Positions 33,693-42,138 of a DNA stretch of 64,000 nucleotides are shown in pieces. The stretch's first letter is position 1; each line of letters opens with the position of its first letter. This DNA comes from Plantactinospora mayteni. GTDB taxonomy: Bacteria > Actinomycetota > Actinomycetes > Mycobacteriales > Micromonosporaceae. A model generated the notes under the pieces. The model was not told the origin of the DNA. It did no database searches and worked only from the letters and a program-made list of their open reading frames with translations. The translations under genes and the position numbers were made by a program. The stretch lies in assembly GCF_016862935.1 (NCBI RefSeq), contig NZ_BONX01000064.1, positions 1-64,000 on the forward strand, in the 5' to 3' direction.

Positions 33693-34604
33693 ATGCGAGC
33701 TGCGGGTTTCACCGAGTACGGCGGTCCGGAGGTGCTCCGGATACTGGAGCTGCCCACACCGGTGCCCGGCCCCGGCCAGGTACGGATCCGGGTCAAGGCG
33801 GCCGGGGTGCAGCCGTACGACTGCGCGGTCCGGGCCGGTTGGACGCCGCCGGGGGTGACGGGCGGCCTGCCGAGGGTGCCCGGCAACGAGTTCGCCGGCA
33901 TCGTCGACCAGCTCGGGCCGGACGTCACGAGTGTCGCGGTCGGTGCCGAGGTGCTGGGCTTCGGCCAGCTCAACTGCTACGCCGAATACCTGGTGATCCC
34001 GGCCGACCAGATCACCGCTAAGCCACCGACGATGCCCTGGGAGGTGGCCGGTGGCTTCACCGCCGGGGCACAGACCGCGCACATCGCCCTCGGCGAGTTG
34101 GGCATCACCCGTGGCGAGACGCTGCTGGTGCACGCCGCCGCCGGTTCGGTCGGCACGGTGGCGGTACAGCTCGCCGTGGCGGCCGGCGCGACGGTGCTCG
34201 GTACCGCCAGCCCGGCCAACCACGACTACCTGCGGTCGCTCGGCGCCACCCCGATGGCGTACGGGCCGGGCCTGGCCGACCGGGTCCGCGCGCTCGCGCC
34301 GGACGGGGTGGACGCGGCGCTGGACGGGGCCGGCGGGGACGCGCTGCGGGTCAGCCTGGAGCTGGTGCCGGACCGGCGGCGGATCCTCACCCTGGTGGAG
34401 CACGACCGGGCCGAGGAACTCGGCGTCCGGCTCAGCCGCAACCTCCGGTCGGCACCCCGGCTGGCCGGGCTCGTCGACCGCTACGCCCGGGGCGAGCTGC
34501 GGATCCACGTCCGCCGGACGCTGCCACTGGAACGCGCCGCCGAGGCACACCGCGAGGTGGAGACGGGACACGGCCGGGGCAAGCTGGTGCTCACCATCGA
34601 CTGA
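33693..34604 (+). CDS. Zinc-independent quinone oxidoreductase-type MDR protein
   Basis: 303 residues from ATG 33693 after GGGGAGG (33679-33685). The medium-chain reductase layout is clear: a GroES-like N-terminal domain ('PVPGPGQVRIRVKAAGVQPYDCAVRAG', 'PGNEFAGIVDQLG') and a Rossmann NADPH domain ('LLVHAAAGSVGTVAVQLAVAAGATVLGTA', AAxGxVG motif). The catalytic zinc ligands of alcohol dehydrogenases are absent, placing it with quinone/enone reductases. The SoxR-like promoter suggests induction by redox-cycling compounds and a detoxifying role. Monocistronic. Confidence 0.88.
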   Translation: MRAAGFTEYGGPEVLRILELPTPVPGPGQVRIRVKAAGVQPYDCAVRAGWTPPGVTGGLPRVPGNEFAGIVDQLGPDVTSVAVGAEVLGFGQLNCYAEYLVIPADQITAKPPTMPWEVAGGFTAGAQTAHIALGELGITRGETLLVHAAAGSVGTVAVQLAVAAGATVLGTASPANHDYLRSLGATPMAYGPGLADRVRALAPDGVDAALDGAGGDALRVSLELVPDRRRILTLVEHDRAEELGVRLSRNLRSAPRLAGLVDRYARGELRIHVRRTLPLERAAEAHREVETGHGRGKLVLTID

Positions 34605-34719
34605 CCGGGCCGACCGGTAGGGTCGGTACGACGCGGGGGACGGCTCCGGACGGCTCCGGCCCGGAACGACTCCGGCCCCGCTCCGCCGCCGGACGAGCCG
34701 CGAGACGAGGGGCTTCGCC

Positions 34720-35502
34720 ATGCAGCAGAGTTCGACCCGGGTGGGCCGGGTGCCGGCGCTGTTCGCGTCCGCGCTGGCGACGGATCCGGTCCGGCCGCTG
34801 CTCACCTACTACGACGACGCCACCGGGGAACGCACCGAACTCTCCGCCGAGGCGTTGGCCGAGTGGGTGGCCCGGACGGCGAACCTGCTGGTCCACGGAT
34901 GCGGGCTGGGCATCGGCGCCCGGGCCGCGGTGCTGTTGCCGCCGCACTGGCAGACCGCCGCCGTACTGCTCGGCACCTGGTCGGCCGGGGTGTCGGTGAG
35001 CTTCCACGGCACCGCCACCGCCGGGCTGCCCCGGCTCGGCCCGGGCGTCGAGGAGCCGTTCGACGTCACGTACGCCGCGCTGGGCCGGATCGACGACTGG
35101 CTCGACCACGTACCCGAGGCGGAGCACCGGTTCGTGCTCGGGTACGCGCCGGACGCCGCCCCGCTGGCCGAACCGCCGACCGGCTACCGGGACTACCTCA
35201 CCGAGGTACGCCGGCACGACGCCAACCTGCGGCCGTACGTGCCGCTCCGGCCGGACGACGCGGCCAGTGTGGACGGCACCAGCTACGCCGACTGGGGCCG
35301 GCTGGCCCGGGGAATGGCGGACGAGGTCTTCGACCTGCGCCCCGGCGACCGGCTGCTCGTCGACGCCGCCGAGCACGAGCACCCGGTGAAGTGGCTGCTG
35401 GCACCGCTGGCCGCCGGTGCCACGGTGGTGCTCTGCGCCAACCTCGACCCGGCCACCGTCGCGCGGCGTAGCCGGGCCGAACGGGTGACCCGGGTGCTCT
35501 GA
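34720..35502 (+). CDS. TIGR03089 family protein
   Basis: 260 residues. The sequence resembles an incomplete acyl-CoA synthetase N-terminal region ('RPLLTYYDDATGERTELSAEALAEWVARTANLL', 'AAVLLPPHWQTAAVLLGTWSAGVSVSF') and ends with 'WLLAPLAAGATVVLCANLD', but it lacks the P-loop and C-terminal adenylation domain. This short form is the known actinobacterial TIGR03089 group, of undefined function. The gene is preceded by GACGGCTCCG short repeats (34639-34658) and converges on the NDP-kinase-like gene. Confidence 0.85.
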   Translation: MQQSSTRVGRVPALFASALATDPVRPLLTYYDDATGERTELSAEALAEWVARTANLLVHGCGLGIGARAAVLLPPHWQTAAVLLGTWSAGVSVSFHGTATAGLPRLGPGVEEPFDVTYAALGRIDDWLDHVPEAEHRFVLGYAPDAAPLAEPPTGYRDYLTEVRRHDANLRPYVPLRPDDAASVDGTSYADWGRLARGMADEVFDLRPGDRLLVDAAEHEHPVKWLLAPLAAGATVVLCANLDPATVARRSRAERVTRVL

Positions 35503-35526
35503 CCTCACCCGTCCCGCCCGGCAGCG

Positions 35527-36483
35527 TCAAGGGGTGGTGGAGGCGTCCGGCAGCAGGCTGGTGGCGCCGGGCACGTACGGGTCGAGCAGGTGGGTGGCGA
35601 GCACGATCCGCTGCCACCGGTTGACCGGTACCCCGCTCGACTCGGCCAGCCGCACCACCGTCCGCCAGTCCCGGGAGCAGCGGGCCCGGATCCGGTCGAT
35701 CAGCGAGACCAGTTCGCCGGCAGCGGTACCCGGACCGGACCGTCGGCGCGCCTCGGCCGCGTCGGCCAACTCGCCGAGGGTCCGGTCCAGTTCGAGATCC
35801 ACCTTCGGGGTGGCCGCCTCCAGCCGGTCGGCCAGGGCGAACGCCTCCGACCGACCGTCACCGGACGGGTCCGCCGACCCGGCCAGGGTACGCCGGTAGA
35901 GGCCGGCCCGGGTCTCGTGGTTGCAGAGCACGGCCAGCTCCCGGAGCAGGTCGGCCGGCTCGTCGGCGGCGTGCACCAGGTTGAGCTGGTAGTTGAAGCT
36001 GCCGACGTCGTAGCGGAGCTGCCCCGGCCGGCAGCGGACCGGGTCGGCCGGCCCCTTGGCGGTGGAGAGCACCAGCGAGGCCGGCTCGGTACGGCCGGGC
36101 AGGGCGAGCAGCAGGAGCAGGCACTCGGACGCCGTGACGTAGAGGTCGGCGGCGTCCCGCCGGTCCCGGCTGGCGGCGTTCAGCCCGTACTGCCACAGCG
36201 CCCGTACGCCGTGCCGGTCGATGGTCACCGTCGCCGCCCAGACGATGCCGAACCCGTACGCCAGCACCCAGCGCAACACCGAGCCGAGCCGGCGGCTGAC
36301 CACGGCGTCCGGTTTCAGCAGCAGGAGTGCGTGGTCGTGACAGAACTCCTCGATCCGGCCACCACCGACGGCGAGCAGGTCTTCGAAACTCTCCCGGAAG
36401 TACGTGTCGACCGCGTAGAGGGACCGCTTCTGGGGAAGCGTCGACAGGAAGGCGGGGATCTGCTGGGCGCCGGGGGTGGCCAT
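35527..36483 (-). CDS. Nucleoside diphosphate kinase-like domain protein
   Basis: 318 residues. The N-terminal half (about 50-185) follows the NDK fold: 'ALLLLKPDAVVSRRLGSVL' is the KPDA strand-loop, 'KGPADPVRCRPGQLRYD' matches the NDK 'GATNPAEAAPGTIR' segment, and His171 in 'NLVHAADEPAD' sits at the phosphohistidine position of 'NxxHGSD'. The phosphate-accepting His therefore looks conserved, while the surrounding loop has changed. The C-terminal 120 residues are helical and charged, with no known family. Its start lies 6 bases from the stop of the upstream eIF2B-like gene, so the two form an operon. It may phosphorylate a nucleotide or other small molecule. Confidence 0.7.
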   Translation of the reverse strand: MATPGAQQIPAFLSTLPQKRSLYAVDTYFRESFEDLLAVGGGRIEEFCHDHALLLLKPDAVVSRRLGSVLRWVLAYGFGIVWAATVTIDRHGVRALWQYGLNAASRDRRDAADLYVTASECLLLLLALPGRTEPASLVLSTAKGPADPVRCRPGQLRYDVGSFNYQLNLVHAADEPADLLRELAVLCNHETRAGLYRRTLAGSADPSGDGRSEAFALADRLEAATPKVDLELDRTLGELADAAEARRRSGPGTAAGELVSLIDRIRARCSRDWRTVVRLAESSGVPVNRWQRIVLATHLLDPYVPGATSLLPDASTTP

Positions 36484-36489
36484 CTCGGG

Positions 36490-37134
36490 TCACTCACGCA
36501 GTTCCGCGGCTCGCCGTCCGACCTCTCCGGGGGTGAGCAGCTCACCGTCGAGCACCACGCCGACGAAGCCGTCCAGCGGGATGTGCTCGAAGACCGGCGC
36601 ACCGAGGCGGGCGAAGACCGGCTCGGGGACCAGCTTCAGCGCGGTGGTGACGATCAGGGTGGGCAGCCGCTGCGCCAGCTCCCGGGTACCCCGGATGTTG
36701 AGCACGGTGTCCGGCCCGATCGCGTCGGCGCCGGCCAGCGCGACCGCCGGCTCACCGACCCGCAGCGACTCCGGCAACTGGGCCAGGATCTGATTGACGA
36801 TGGAGCTGCTCGGCGCGGAGGTGACCGGGACGCCCTGCTCGCCGACCCAGGTCACCGCCGCCTTCACGGTGTTCTCCACCGCGTGGTCCAGCTCGGCCCG
36901 GATCCGGCGGAGCGCCTCGGCCGGCTCGGCGGAGCGTACCGCGTTGGCGATGTGCCACATCGGTGCGTAGCCGGGCAGCCGGGCGGTCAGGAACTCCGTC
37001 GCGTCGGCCGCCGCGGCGGGATCGTCGATCAGGTCGAGCAGACCCTGGATCACCAGCCTGGCCACTCCGGTGGCCCCGGCCGTGGTGACCGTGACAGCCT
37101 CGCGAAGCGGTGTCGGCAACGTAGCTTGGTCCAT
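36490..37134 (-). CDS. eIF2B alpha/ribose-1,5-bisphosphate isomerase-like protein
   Basis: 214 residues from ATG 37134 (MDQATLPTPLREAVTV). The C-terminal part carries the IF-2B family core: 'PSSSIVNQILAQLPESL', 'VALAGADAIGPDTVLNIRGTRELAQRLPTLIVTTALKLVP', with the Asp of 'GADA' and the 'N-x-x-GT' positions used for phosphosugar binding in MtnA and R15P isomerase. It is much shorter than MtnA (about 350) and R15P isomerase (about 320) because the N-terminal helical domain is reduced. It is followed closely by the NDK-like gene. Together they suggest a small phosphosugar or nucleotide pathway of unknown product. Confidence 0.68.
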   Translation of the reverse strand: MDQATLPTPLREAVTVTTAGATGVARLVIQGLLDLIDDPAAAADATEFLTARLPGYAPMWHIANAVRSAEPAEALRRIRAELDHAVENTVKAAVTWVGEQGVPVTSAPSSSIVNQILAQLPESLRVGEPAVALAGADAIGPDTVLNIRGTRELAQRLPTLIVTTALKLVPEPVFARLGAPVFEHIPLDGFVGVVLDGELLTPGEVGRRAAELRE

Positions 37135-37394
37135 GATGTTCGGGCTCTTTCCGTTCCGGGTCTGGTCCCCTGAGGACAGGACTACCTTCCCGGCATCGAG
37201 AATGCCCGATCTGCGGGCTTCCCGGCACCGAGTTTGGTAGTTCATATCAAACAGACACCCCGGTTGGAGCCGATTGACCAAATAGCAGCGGCCGTCACCG
37301 ACCGGCGACAGGCAGTGCCCCTGCCTTGATGCACCGGCGGCAGCGGACGGTCGGGACCCACCTCCCGACCGTCCGCCCCGGCTGGCCACGGACT

Positions 37395-37442
37395 GACCGG
37401 TCAGCCAACGGACCGGTCAGCCTGGGGATCGGGTCAGCCGGT
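37395..37442. repeat. Three 16-bp repeats over the pectate lyase stop
   Basis: GACCGGTCAGCCAACG, GACCGGTCAGCCTGGG and GATCGGGTCAGCCGGT lie in tandem; the last contains the stop codon of the pectate lyase gene (minus strand). The adjoining 37135-37433 stretch has no supported gene. Confidence 0.7.
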
Positions 37443-38555
37443 GATCCTGCCGGTGCCGGCTCCGGACCGGACCGAGGCCGGCACCCCGGCCGCCGGGTCG
37501 AGCTGGTACGCGTAGTACGTCCGCGGCTCCACCACCGAACCCGCCGTCTCCGGTACGCCGGAGTTCACGAAGATGTTGTTCCGCTGTACCGCCCGGCCGG
37601 GTCCACTGTCGGCATAGCCGCTGGCCGAGTAGAGCGGGTACGGCACGTTCTCGAAGTAGTTCCCCTCGACCAGTACCCCGGCGTTCTCGGTGGAGGCGAC
37701 GGCGTACAGCTCGTTGCCGAGGAAGTAGTTGTTGTAGACGTGCACCGGCTCGCCGAACCGGACCCGGGGGTGCCGCTGCCGGCTGTTGTCGAAGAAGTTG
37801 TGGTGGATGCTGACCTTGAGGTGCCCGACGTCGGTCGAGGCGGCCCCGTCTGAGTGGCTGATCAGCATGCTCTTGTCGGCGTGGTCGAAGTGGTTCCAGG
37901 AGACCGTCACGTAGTCGGCGCCCCGGACGATGTCGACCGAGCCGTCCACCGCGCCGGTGAACCGGTTGTGGTCGATCCAGATGTGGTGCGACTGCTGCCC
38001 CACGTTGACCGCGTCGTCCTCGGCGTTGGTGAAGTTGAGGTTCTGGACGATCACGTTGTACGACCGGTAGAAGTCCAGCCCGCCGCCGTCGATCGTGGCG
38101 TTGGACCCCACGCCGATGATCGTCTTGTTCGGCCGTACCCCCTGCTTGCTGGTGATCCGGATGGTCCCCTGTACCCGGATCACCAGCGGCCCGACCGTGT
38201 CGATGTACTCCAGGAAGTCGTCCGAGGTGGTGGCGGTGACCACCGGTCCGCCGACCCCGCCGGTGGTGCCGTTCTGGCCGAGCGCGTTCAGGCTGGCGAA
38301 GCCGTCCGCTTGGCCGGCCGGCACCAGCACGGTGGGGCCGGCGATGCCGGGCGTCGCGGAGGTCGGGGGCGGACCGGGCGGTGCGGCCTCGACCGTGACC
38401 TCGTGAGCGGTGTCGGTGGAGAGGGCGGCCTGCGCGGCGCCGCCGCCGTGGTTGAGGGCGGCAGCCAGCGCGACGGCGAGCCCGAGGGCGGCGCGGCGTC
38501 GCCAACGGCGGTCGCCCGGGACGGGTACCCCGGCTCTGGTGCGTGGTGGAGTCAC
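37434..38555 (-). CDS. Secreted pectate lyase (polysaccharide lyase family 1)
   Basis: 373 residues from a GTG. The signal peptide has an arginine cluster ('RRWRRRAALGLAVALAAAL') and could use Sec or Tat. The right-handed beta-helix follows, with the PL1 hallmarks 'HHIWIDHNRFT', the calcium-site Asp residues in 'GAVDGSVDIVRGADYVTVSWNHF' and the catalytic Arg in 'RQRHPRVRFGEPVHVYNNYF'. It cleaves polygalacturonate by beta-elimination outside the cell. A perfect GGAAAGCGCTTTCC palindrome about 200 bases upstream suggests LacI-family sugar control. Monocistronic. Confidence 0.93.
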   Translation of the reverse strand: MTPPRTRAGVPVPGDRRWRRRAALGLAVALAAALNHGGGAAQAALSTDTAHEVTVEAAPPGPPPTSATPGIAGPTVLVPAGQADGFASLNALGQNGTTGGVGGPVVTATTSDDFLEYIDTVGPLVIRVQGTIRITSKQGVRPNKTIIGVGSNATIDGGGLDFYRSYNVIVQNLNFTNAEDDAVNVGQQSHHIWIDHNRFTGAVDGSVDIVRGADYVTVSWNHFDHADKSMLISHSDGAASTDVGHLKVSIHHNFFDNSRQRHPRVRFGEPVHVYNNYFLGNELYAVASTENAGVLVEGNYFENVPYPLYSASGYADSGPGRAVQRNNIFVNSGVPETAGSVVEPRTYYAYQLDPAAGVPASVRSGAGTGRITG

Positions 38556-38910
38556 GGGTCTTCTGCCTTTCCGGTGGTGGCGGGGATGCGCGGGCGTGGT
38601 GTGCCGGCTTGTGCGGAGCGGGCTCGGCCGGCGCAGCGGGAGGCGCGCGGGGCAGCGGGCAGCGCCACCGGGCGGCCTTGGGACGGGTATGCCGGCCGGA
38701 CGGGAGTCTCTGCACTTCGGGGAAGCGGGAAGGGTCGGGACGGTGTTTCGAGAAGACTGGAAAGCGCTTTCCTAACGTCACGATAGGAACCGGAGGGAAC
38801 TATGTCAATGAATGTGTCCCGCCCCGGCAAGGCGACGCCCCGACGCGGGCCGCCCACCACCCGCTGCGGATGGTGGGCGGCACGTTCGACGCTGTGCCAG
38901 GATCTTGGGC
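38556..38910. other. Divergent intergenic region between pectate lyase and DUF2630 genes
   Basis: No gene is supported. It carries the palindromes at 38759-38789 and must contain both promoters. The first 100 bases upstream of the lyase are G/C-rich without a recognisable -10 box. Confidence 0.4.
38759..38789. promoter_or_regulatory. LacI-type palindrome and adjacent dyad upstream of pectate lyase
   Basis: GGAAAGCGCTTTCC (38759-38772) is a perfect 14-bp palindrome with the central CG and AAGCGCTT core of LacI/GalR-family operators. An overlapping TTCCTA-9 bp-TAGGAA dyad spans 38769-38789. The regulator gene is not in this window. Confidence 0.65.
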
Positions 38911-39156
38911 ATGGACGACAGGACGATTCTGAGCCGGATCTCCGACCTGGTCGACGAGGAACACCGGCTCCGCAACCACGCCCAGCAGGTCGAGAACTCG
39001 ACCGACGAGGACCGGACCCGGCTGCGCGAGCTGGAGGAGTCGCTCGACCAGTGCTGGGACCTGCTCCGCCGGCGCCGGGCCGCCCGGCAGGCCGGCACCG
39101 ACCCGGACAGCACCGGAGCGCGCAGCGTGAACGAGGTCGAGAAGTACCTCCAGTGA
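38911..39156 (+). CDS. DUF2630 family protein
   Basis: 81 residues. The sequence 'ILSRISDLVDEEHRLRNHAQQ' followed by 'RLRELEESLDQCWDLLRRRRAARQAG' is the DUF2630 signature: two amphipathic helices that probably form a hairpin or coiled coil. Function unknown. An earlier in-frame start would read into unlikely sequence. It converges on the RIO kinase gene with 4 bases between the stops. Confidence 0.88.
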   Translation: MDDRTILSRISDLVDEEHRLRNHAQQVENSTDEDRTRLRELEESLDQCWDLLRRRRAARQAGTDPDSTGARSVNEVEKYLQ

Positions 39157-39160
39157 ACCG

Positions 39161-40111
39161 CTAGCCCAGACCTGCCTCCCGGAGCAGCCGCTCGGTCAGT
39201 ACGCCCGGGTCGACCAGTTCGCCGGGGAGTCCCCGCGCCGCGAACCAGGCGGCCACCACCCGTACGTCCCGGGCCAGGAACTCCCGTCCGCTCGGGTTGG
39301 CGATCACGTCCACCACCTGCGGCAGGTCGATCAGCACCAGCCGGTCCCCGTCGACCAGCAGGTTGTACGGCGACAGGTCACCGTGCGCCAACCCGGCCCG
39401 GGCCAGTACGACCAGCGCGTCGACGAGCTGGTCCCAGAGCCGGCGCAACAGCACCGGGTCGGGCCGGAGTTGGGCCAGTCGGGGCGCCGCCTGCCCCTGC
39501 ACCGGATCGCCGACGAATTCGAGCATCAGCTCCGTCCCGATCAACTGCACCGGGTACGGCACGGCGATGCTGCCCAGTTCCCGCCCCACCTGCCAGAGCC
39601 GGGTCAGCGCGGCGAACTCGGCGGCGGCCCACTGACCGGCGATCATCTGCCGGCCGAACGCGGTACGCCCCTCCATCGCCCGGTTCTCCCGGGACCGGCG
39701 TACCCGCCGCCCCTCCAGATAGCCGGCGTCCCGGTGGAAGAGCCGATGCTCCGGCTCGCGGTAGCGCTTGGCGGCGAGCAGGCAGCTCCGGTCGCTGGCC
39801 GGCATTGCCCGGCGGACCAGGTGTACGTCCGCCTCCTTGCCGGTCTTCAGCACACCCAGCTCGGTGTCGACGGCGGCCAATTCGGTGACGAGCCAGTCGG
39901 GGTGCGGCTCCGGCCCGTGCACCGCCTGGTCCCAGGTCGACCAGCGGTCACCGACGTCCGGGACGTCAGTGTCGGCGTTGGTGTCGAACGCGGCCGTGGT
40001 GGCGTGCCGGTTCCGTTTCAGAAAGCGCGGCTCGTCGTCGTCGAACCGGCGGGTGGTACGACCGCCACGGGAGCGGGCCGAACCGGAATAGTCGTCATAA
40101 TCGCGTGGCAC
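39161..40111 (-). CDS. RIO1-family serine protein kinase
   Basis: 316 residues from a GTG. A disordered N-terminus precedes the RIO kinase fold (about 75-310). Key parts are 'LKTGKEADVHLV' in place of the P-loop, Lys in 'LLAAKRYRE', the hinge 'ELMLEFVGDP', the catalytic loop 'AHGDLSPYNLLVDG' and the metal loop 'LVLIDLPQVVDV' (DLPQ instead of DFG). All catalytic residues appear intact. RIO kinases in archaea and eukaryotes aid ribosome maturation; the bacterial role is undefined. The 18-bp repeats upstream may sit in its regulatory region. Confidence 0.9.
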   Translation of the reverse strand: MPRDYDDYSGSARSRGGRTTRRFDDDEPRFLKRNRHATTAAFDTNADTDVPDVGDRWSTWDQAVHGPEPHPDWLVTELAAVDTELGVLKTGKEADVHLVRRAMPASDRSCLLAAKRYREPEHRLFHRDAGYLEGRRVRRSRENRAMEGRTAFGRQMIAGQWAAAEFAALTRLWQVGRELGSIAVPYPVQLIGTELMLEFVGDPVQGQAAPRLAQLRPDPVLLRRLWDQLVDALVVLARAGLAHGDLSPYNLLVDGDRLVLIDLPQVVDVIANPSGREFLARDVRVVAAWFAARGLPGELVDPGVLTERLLREAGLG

Positions 40112-40471
40112 TGGAGGAATCCTCTGGTCGAGTCGGAAGAAGACAGGCGAGAGCGCAGCACAACGACAGCCACGGTTACCCCTCCTTCCACTCGGCCGGG
40201 CGGTGCCCGGGATGCGATACGACCCGGAGAGACCAGGCAGGGTCCTCCGACGCGCAATGCTCGCCGGTCTGGAAAGCGACCGTCAACCGAATTACCGCCG
40301 AACCGGAAAGGCGCCGGGGCGGGGCAGGACCAAACACCGGGACCGGACCAAACGCCGGGACAGGGCCAAACGCCGGGACAGGGCCAAACAACCGGGGCGG
40401 GACAGGATCAGCCGCTGGGGCGGGGCAGGGATCAGGGGCCGGAGCGGGAGTGCGGGGCGGGGCGGTCGGGT
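40112..40471. other. Intergenic region between RIO kinase and HAD genes, holding 18-bp repeats
   Basis: No gene is supported. It must hold the RIO kinase promoter. From 40321 to 40471 it is a G-rich run of repeats built on CCAAACGCCGGGACA and GGGGCGGGGCAGG. Confidence 0.5.
40327..40400. repeat. 18-bp tandem repeats
   Basis: Units at 40327-40344, 40345-40362 and 40363-40380 share GGRCCAAACRCCGGGACM; a fourth, longer unit runs to 40400. They lie just beyond the HAD gene end. Confidence 0.85.
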
Positions 40472-41116
40472 TCAGGCGGCCAGCACCGTGGCGACGGCGG
40501 CGATCAGCCCGTCCACGGTCTTCGTCGGGGCGTACCGGCGCTCCATCCAGCGGCGGCCCCGGTGCAGCCAGACGCTGGGCAGCCCGACTGCGGCGGCCCC
40601 GCCGATGTCGGCCTCCGGGCTGTCCCCGACCATCCAGGCACCACGCAGCCGCATCCGGACCCGTTCGGCGGCGAGCGCGAAGATCCGGGGGTTCGGCTTG
40701 CTGACCCCGACCTCCTCGGAGATCACCCAGTCCGCCAGATAGCGGTCCAGGCCGGTACGCCTGATCTTCATCTCCTGTAGCCGCTCGGTGCCGTTGGTGA
40801 CCGCCACCGGTACCCAGCCGGCGTCGTCGGCGATCCGCAACGCGCAGGCGATCAACGGATCGAGCCGGGTGTATTCCACGACTCCCTCGTGCAACGCCTC
40901 GACCAGGTCGATGGAGGGAATCCGGAGGCGGTAGCGGTCGCGAATCGCGTCGGCCACGTCCCAGCGGTTGGTCAGGCCGTCGGCATCCACCGAGAGCAGC
41001 CAGTCGACGTCGCTCTCGGGTGCTCCGATCTCGTCCAGGAACCCCTGCGCCCAGGTCCGGAACGGGCCCGCCCGGTCGAGCAGAGTGTTGTCCAGATCGA
41101 GGAGCAACAGCGGCAC
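40472..41116 (-). CDS. HAD family hydrolase (phosphatase)
   Basis: 214 residues from a GTG at 41116, giving 'VPLLLLDLDNTLLDR' with the nucleophile Asp at motif I. A longer in-frame start would add a Cys-rich leader with no family match. Motif II is 'VTNGT', motif III Lys lies in 'VGVSKPNPRIF', motif IV is 'MVGDSPEADIGGA'. A helical cap lies between motifs I and II (about 20-90), as in subfamily IA. Small-molecule phosphatase, substrate unknown. A 12-bp palindrome (41168-41179) lies upstream. Confidence 0.87.
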   Translation of the reverse strand: MPLLLLDLDNTLLDRAGPFRTWAQGFLDEIGAPESDVDWLLSVDADGLTNRWDVADAIRDRYRLRIPSIDLVEALHEGVVEYTRLDPLIACALRIADDAGWVPVAVTNGTERLQEMKIRRTGLDRYLADWVISEEVGVSKPNPRIFALAAERVRMRLRGAWMVGDSPEADIGGAAAVGLPSVWLHRGRRWMERRYAPTKTVDGLIAAVATVLAA

Positions 41117-41167
41117 TTGCGCACAGTACGGGACGCAGCCGGTCGGACAACAGTCCCAGCATGTAAA

Positions 41168-41179
41168 CAACCCGGGTTG
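41168..41179. promoter_or_regulatory. CAACCCGGGTTG palindrome upstream of the HAD gene
   Basis: A perfect 12-bp palindrome lies 52 bases before the HAD start and 20 bases from the amidohydrolase stop. It may be an operator; no cognate regulator is evident. Confidence 0.3.
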
Positions 41180-41199
41180 GCCAGACTGACAACAGGCGC

Positions 41200-42066
41200 T
41201 CAACCGGTCAACAGCGTCCGTACCCCGCCCTGTCCCGGAAGCCGGTCGGCGAGCATCCGGTGCGCGTCGCGTACCCGATGCAGTTCGGTCGGGTCGAACC
41301 GGGCGACGACGACGGCCTCGCCGGAGTCCACGGCCCGGCGCATGACCCGGCCCTCGGGATCGTAGATCGCCGCGCCGCCGTTGAACCGCCAGGGCGGCGC
41401 GCCACCGACCGCGTTGGCGAAGACCACGTACATGGTGTTGTCCAGCGCGCGAGCCCGGTAGTAGAGGTCACGCCGGTGCTCGGAGCCGACCAGGTAACCG
41501 CTCGGGCAGAGGTAGCCGTGCGCCCCGTCGGCCGCCGCCGCCCGGCCGTGCTCGGGGAAACAGCCGTCGTAGCAGACACCGAGACCGAGCCGCCAACCGT
41601 CGACCAGCAGGGTCGCGCCGCGCCGCCCAGGTGTGAACAGCGCGTTCTCGTCCGGGCCCCAGAGGTGCTGTTTGGCGTATCCGGCGCCGACCCGGCCCGC
41701 GCCGTCCACCACCAGCGCCGAGCAGGTCCGCCGGCCGTCCGGGTGCCGGACCGCCGCGCCGACCACTACCACCACCCGGTGGTCCCGGGCGACCGCCCGC
41801 AGCGGGTCGAGCCGGGAGTCCGCCACCTCGCCGTCGTCGTCGGCGGCGACGTCGGTAGCGGCCGGATCGCCGGCCAGGCTCGGCGGGTGGTAGGCCGGCA
41901 GGAACAGCTCCGGAAGCACGACGACCCGGGCGTCGTCGGCGGCGGCCCGCGCCACCAGCCGGGCGGCCGAGCCGGCGTTCCCGGCCACGTTCCCGGGTTC
42001 CGGTTCGGCCTGGACCGCGGCGACCGGCAGTGCGGCGGCCGGCGGGGCGATGGTGGTCTGCGTCAC
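41200..42066 (-). CDS. Carbon-nitrogen hydrolase (nitrilase superfamily)
   Basis: 288 residues from a GTG at 42066; the frame runs further upstream but only into the promoter of the divergent gene. The catalytic triad is visible: Glu in 'VVLPELFLPAY', Lys in 'YAKQHLW' and Cys in 'LGLGVCYDGCFPEH'. The family hydrolyses amides or N-carbamoyl compounds in the cytosol. The 'GCFPEH' form resembles the beta-ureidopropionase/omega-amidase-like branch. Substrate not determined. Divergent from a thioesterase gene with a 72-base gap. Confidence 0.87.
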   Translation of the reverse strand: MTQTTIAPPAAALPVAAVQAEPEPGNVAGNAGSAARLVARAAADDARVVVLPELFLPAYHPPSLAGDPAATDVAADDDGEVADSRLDPLRAVARDHRVVVVVGAAVRHPDGRRTCSALVVDGAGRVGAGYAKQHLWGPDENALFTPGRRGATLLVDGWRLGLGVCYDGCFPEHGRAAAADGAHGYLCPSGYLVGSEHRRDLYYRARALDNTMYVVFANAVGGAPPWRFNGGAAIYDPEGRVMRRAVDSGEAVVVARFDPTELHRVRDAHRMLADRLPGQGGVRTLLTG

Positions 42067-42138
42067 GGCCGCGATGATAACCGGCCGGCGATCCGGCGCC
42101 GATCTTGCGAACCCGCCGTCGGAGAGGAAAATCGGCCC

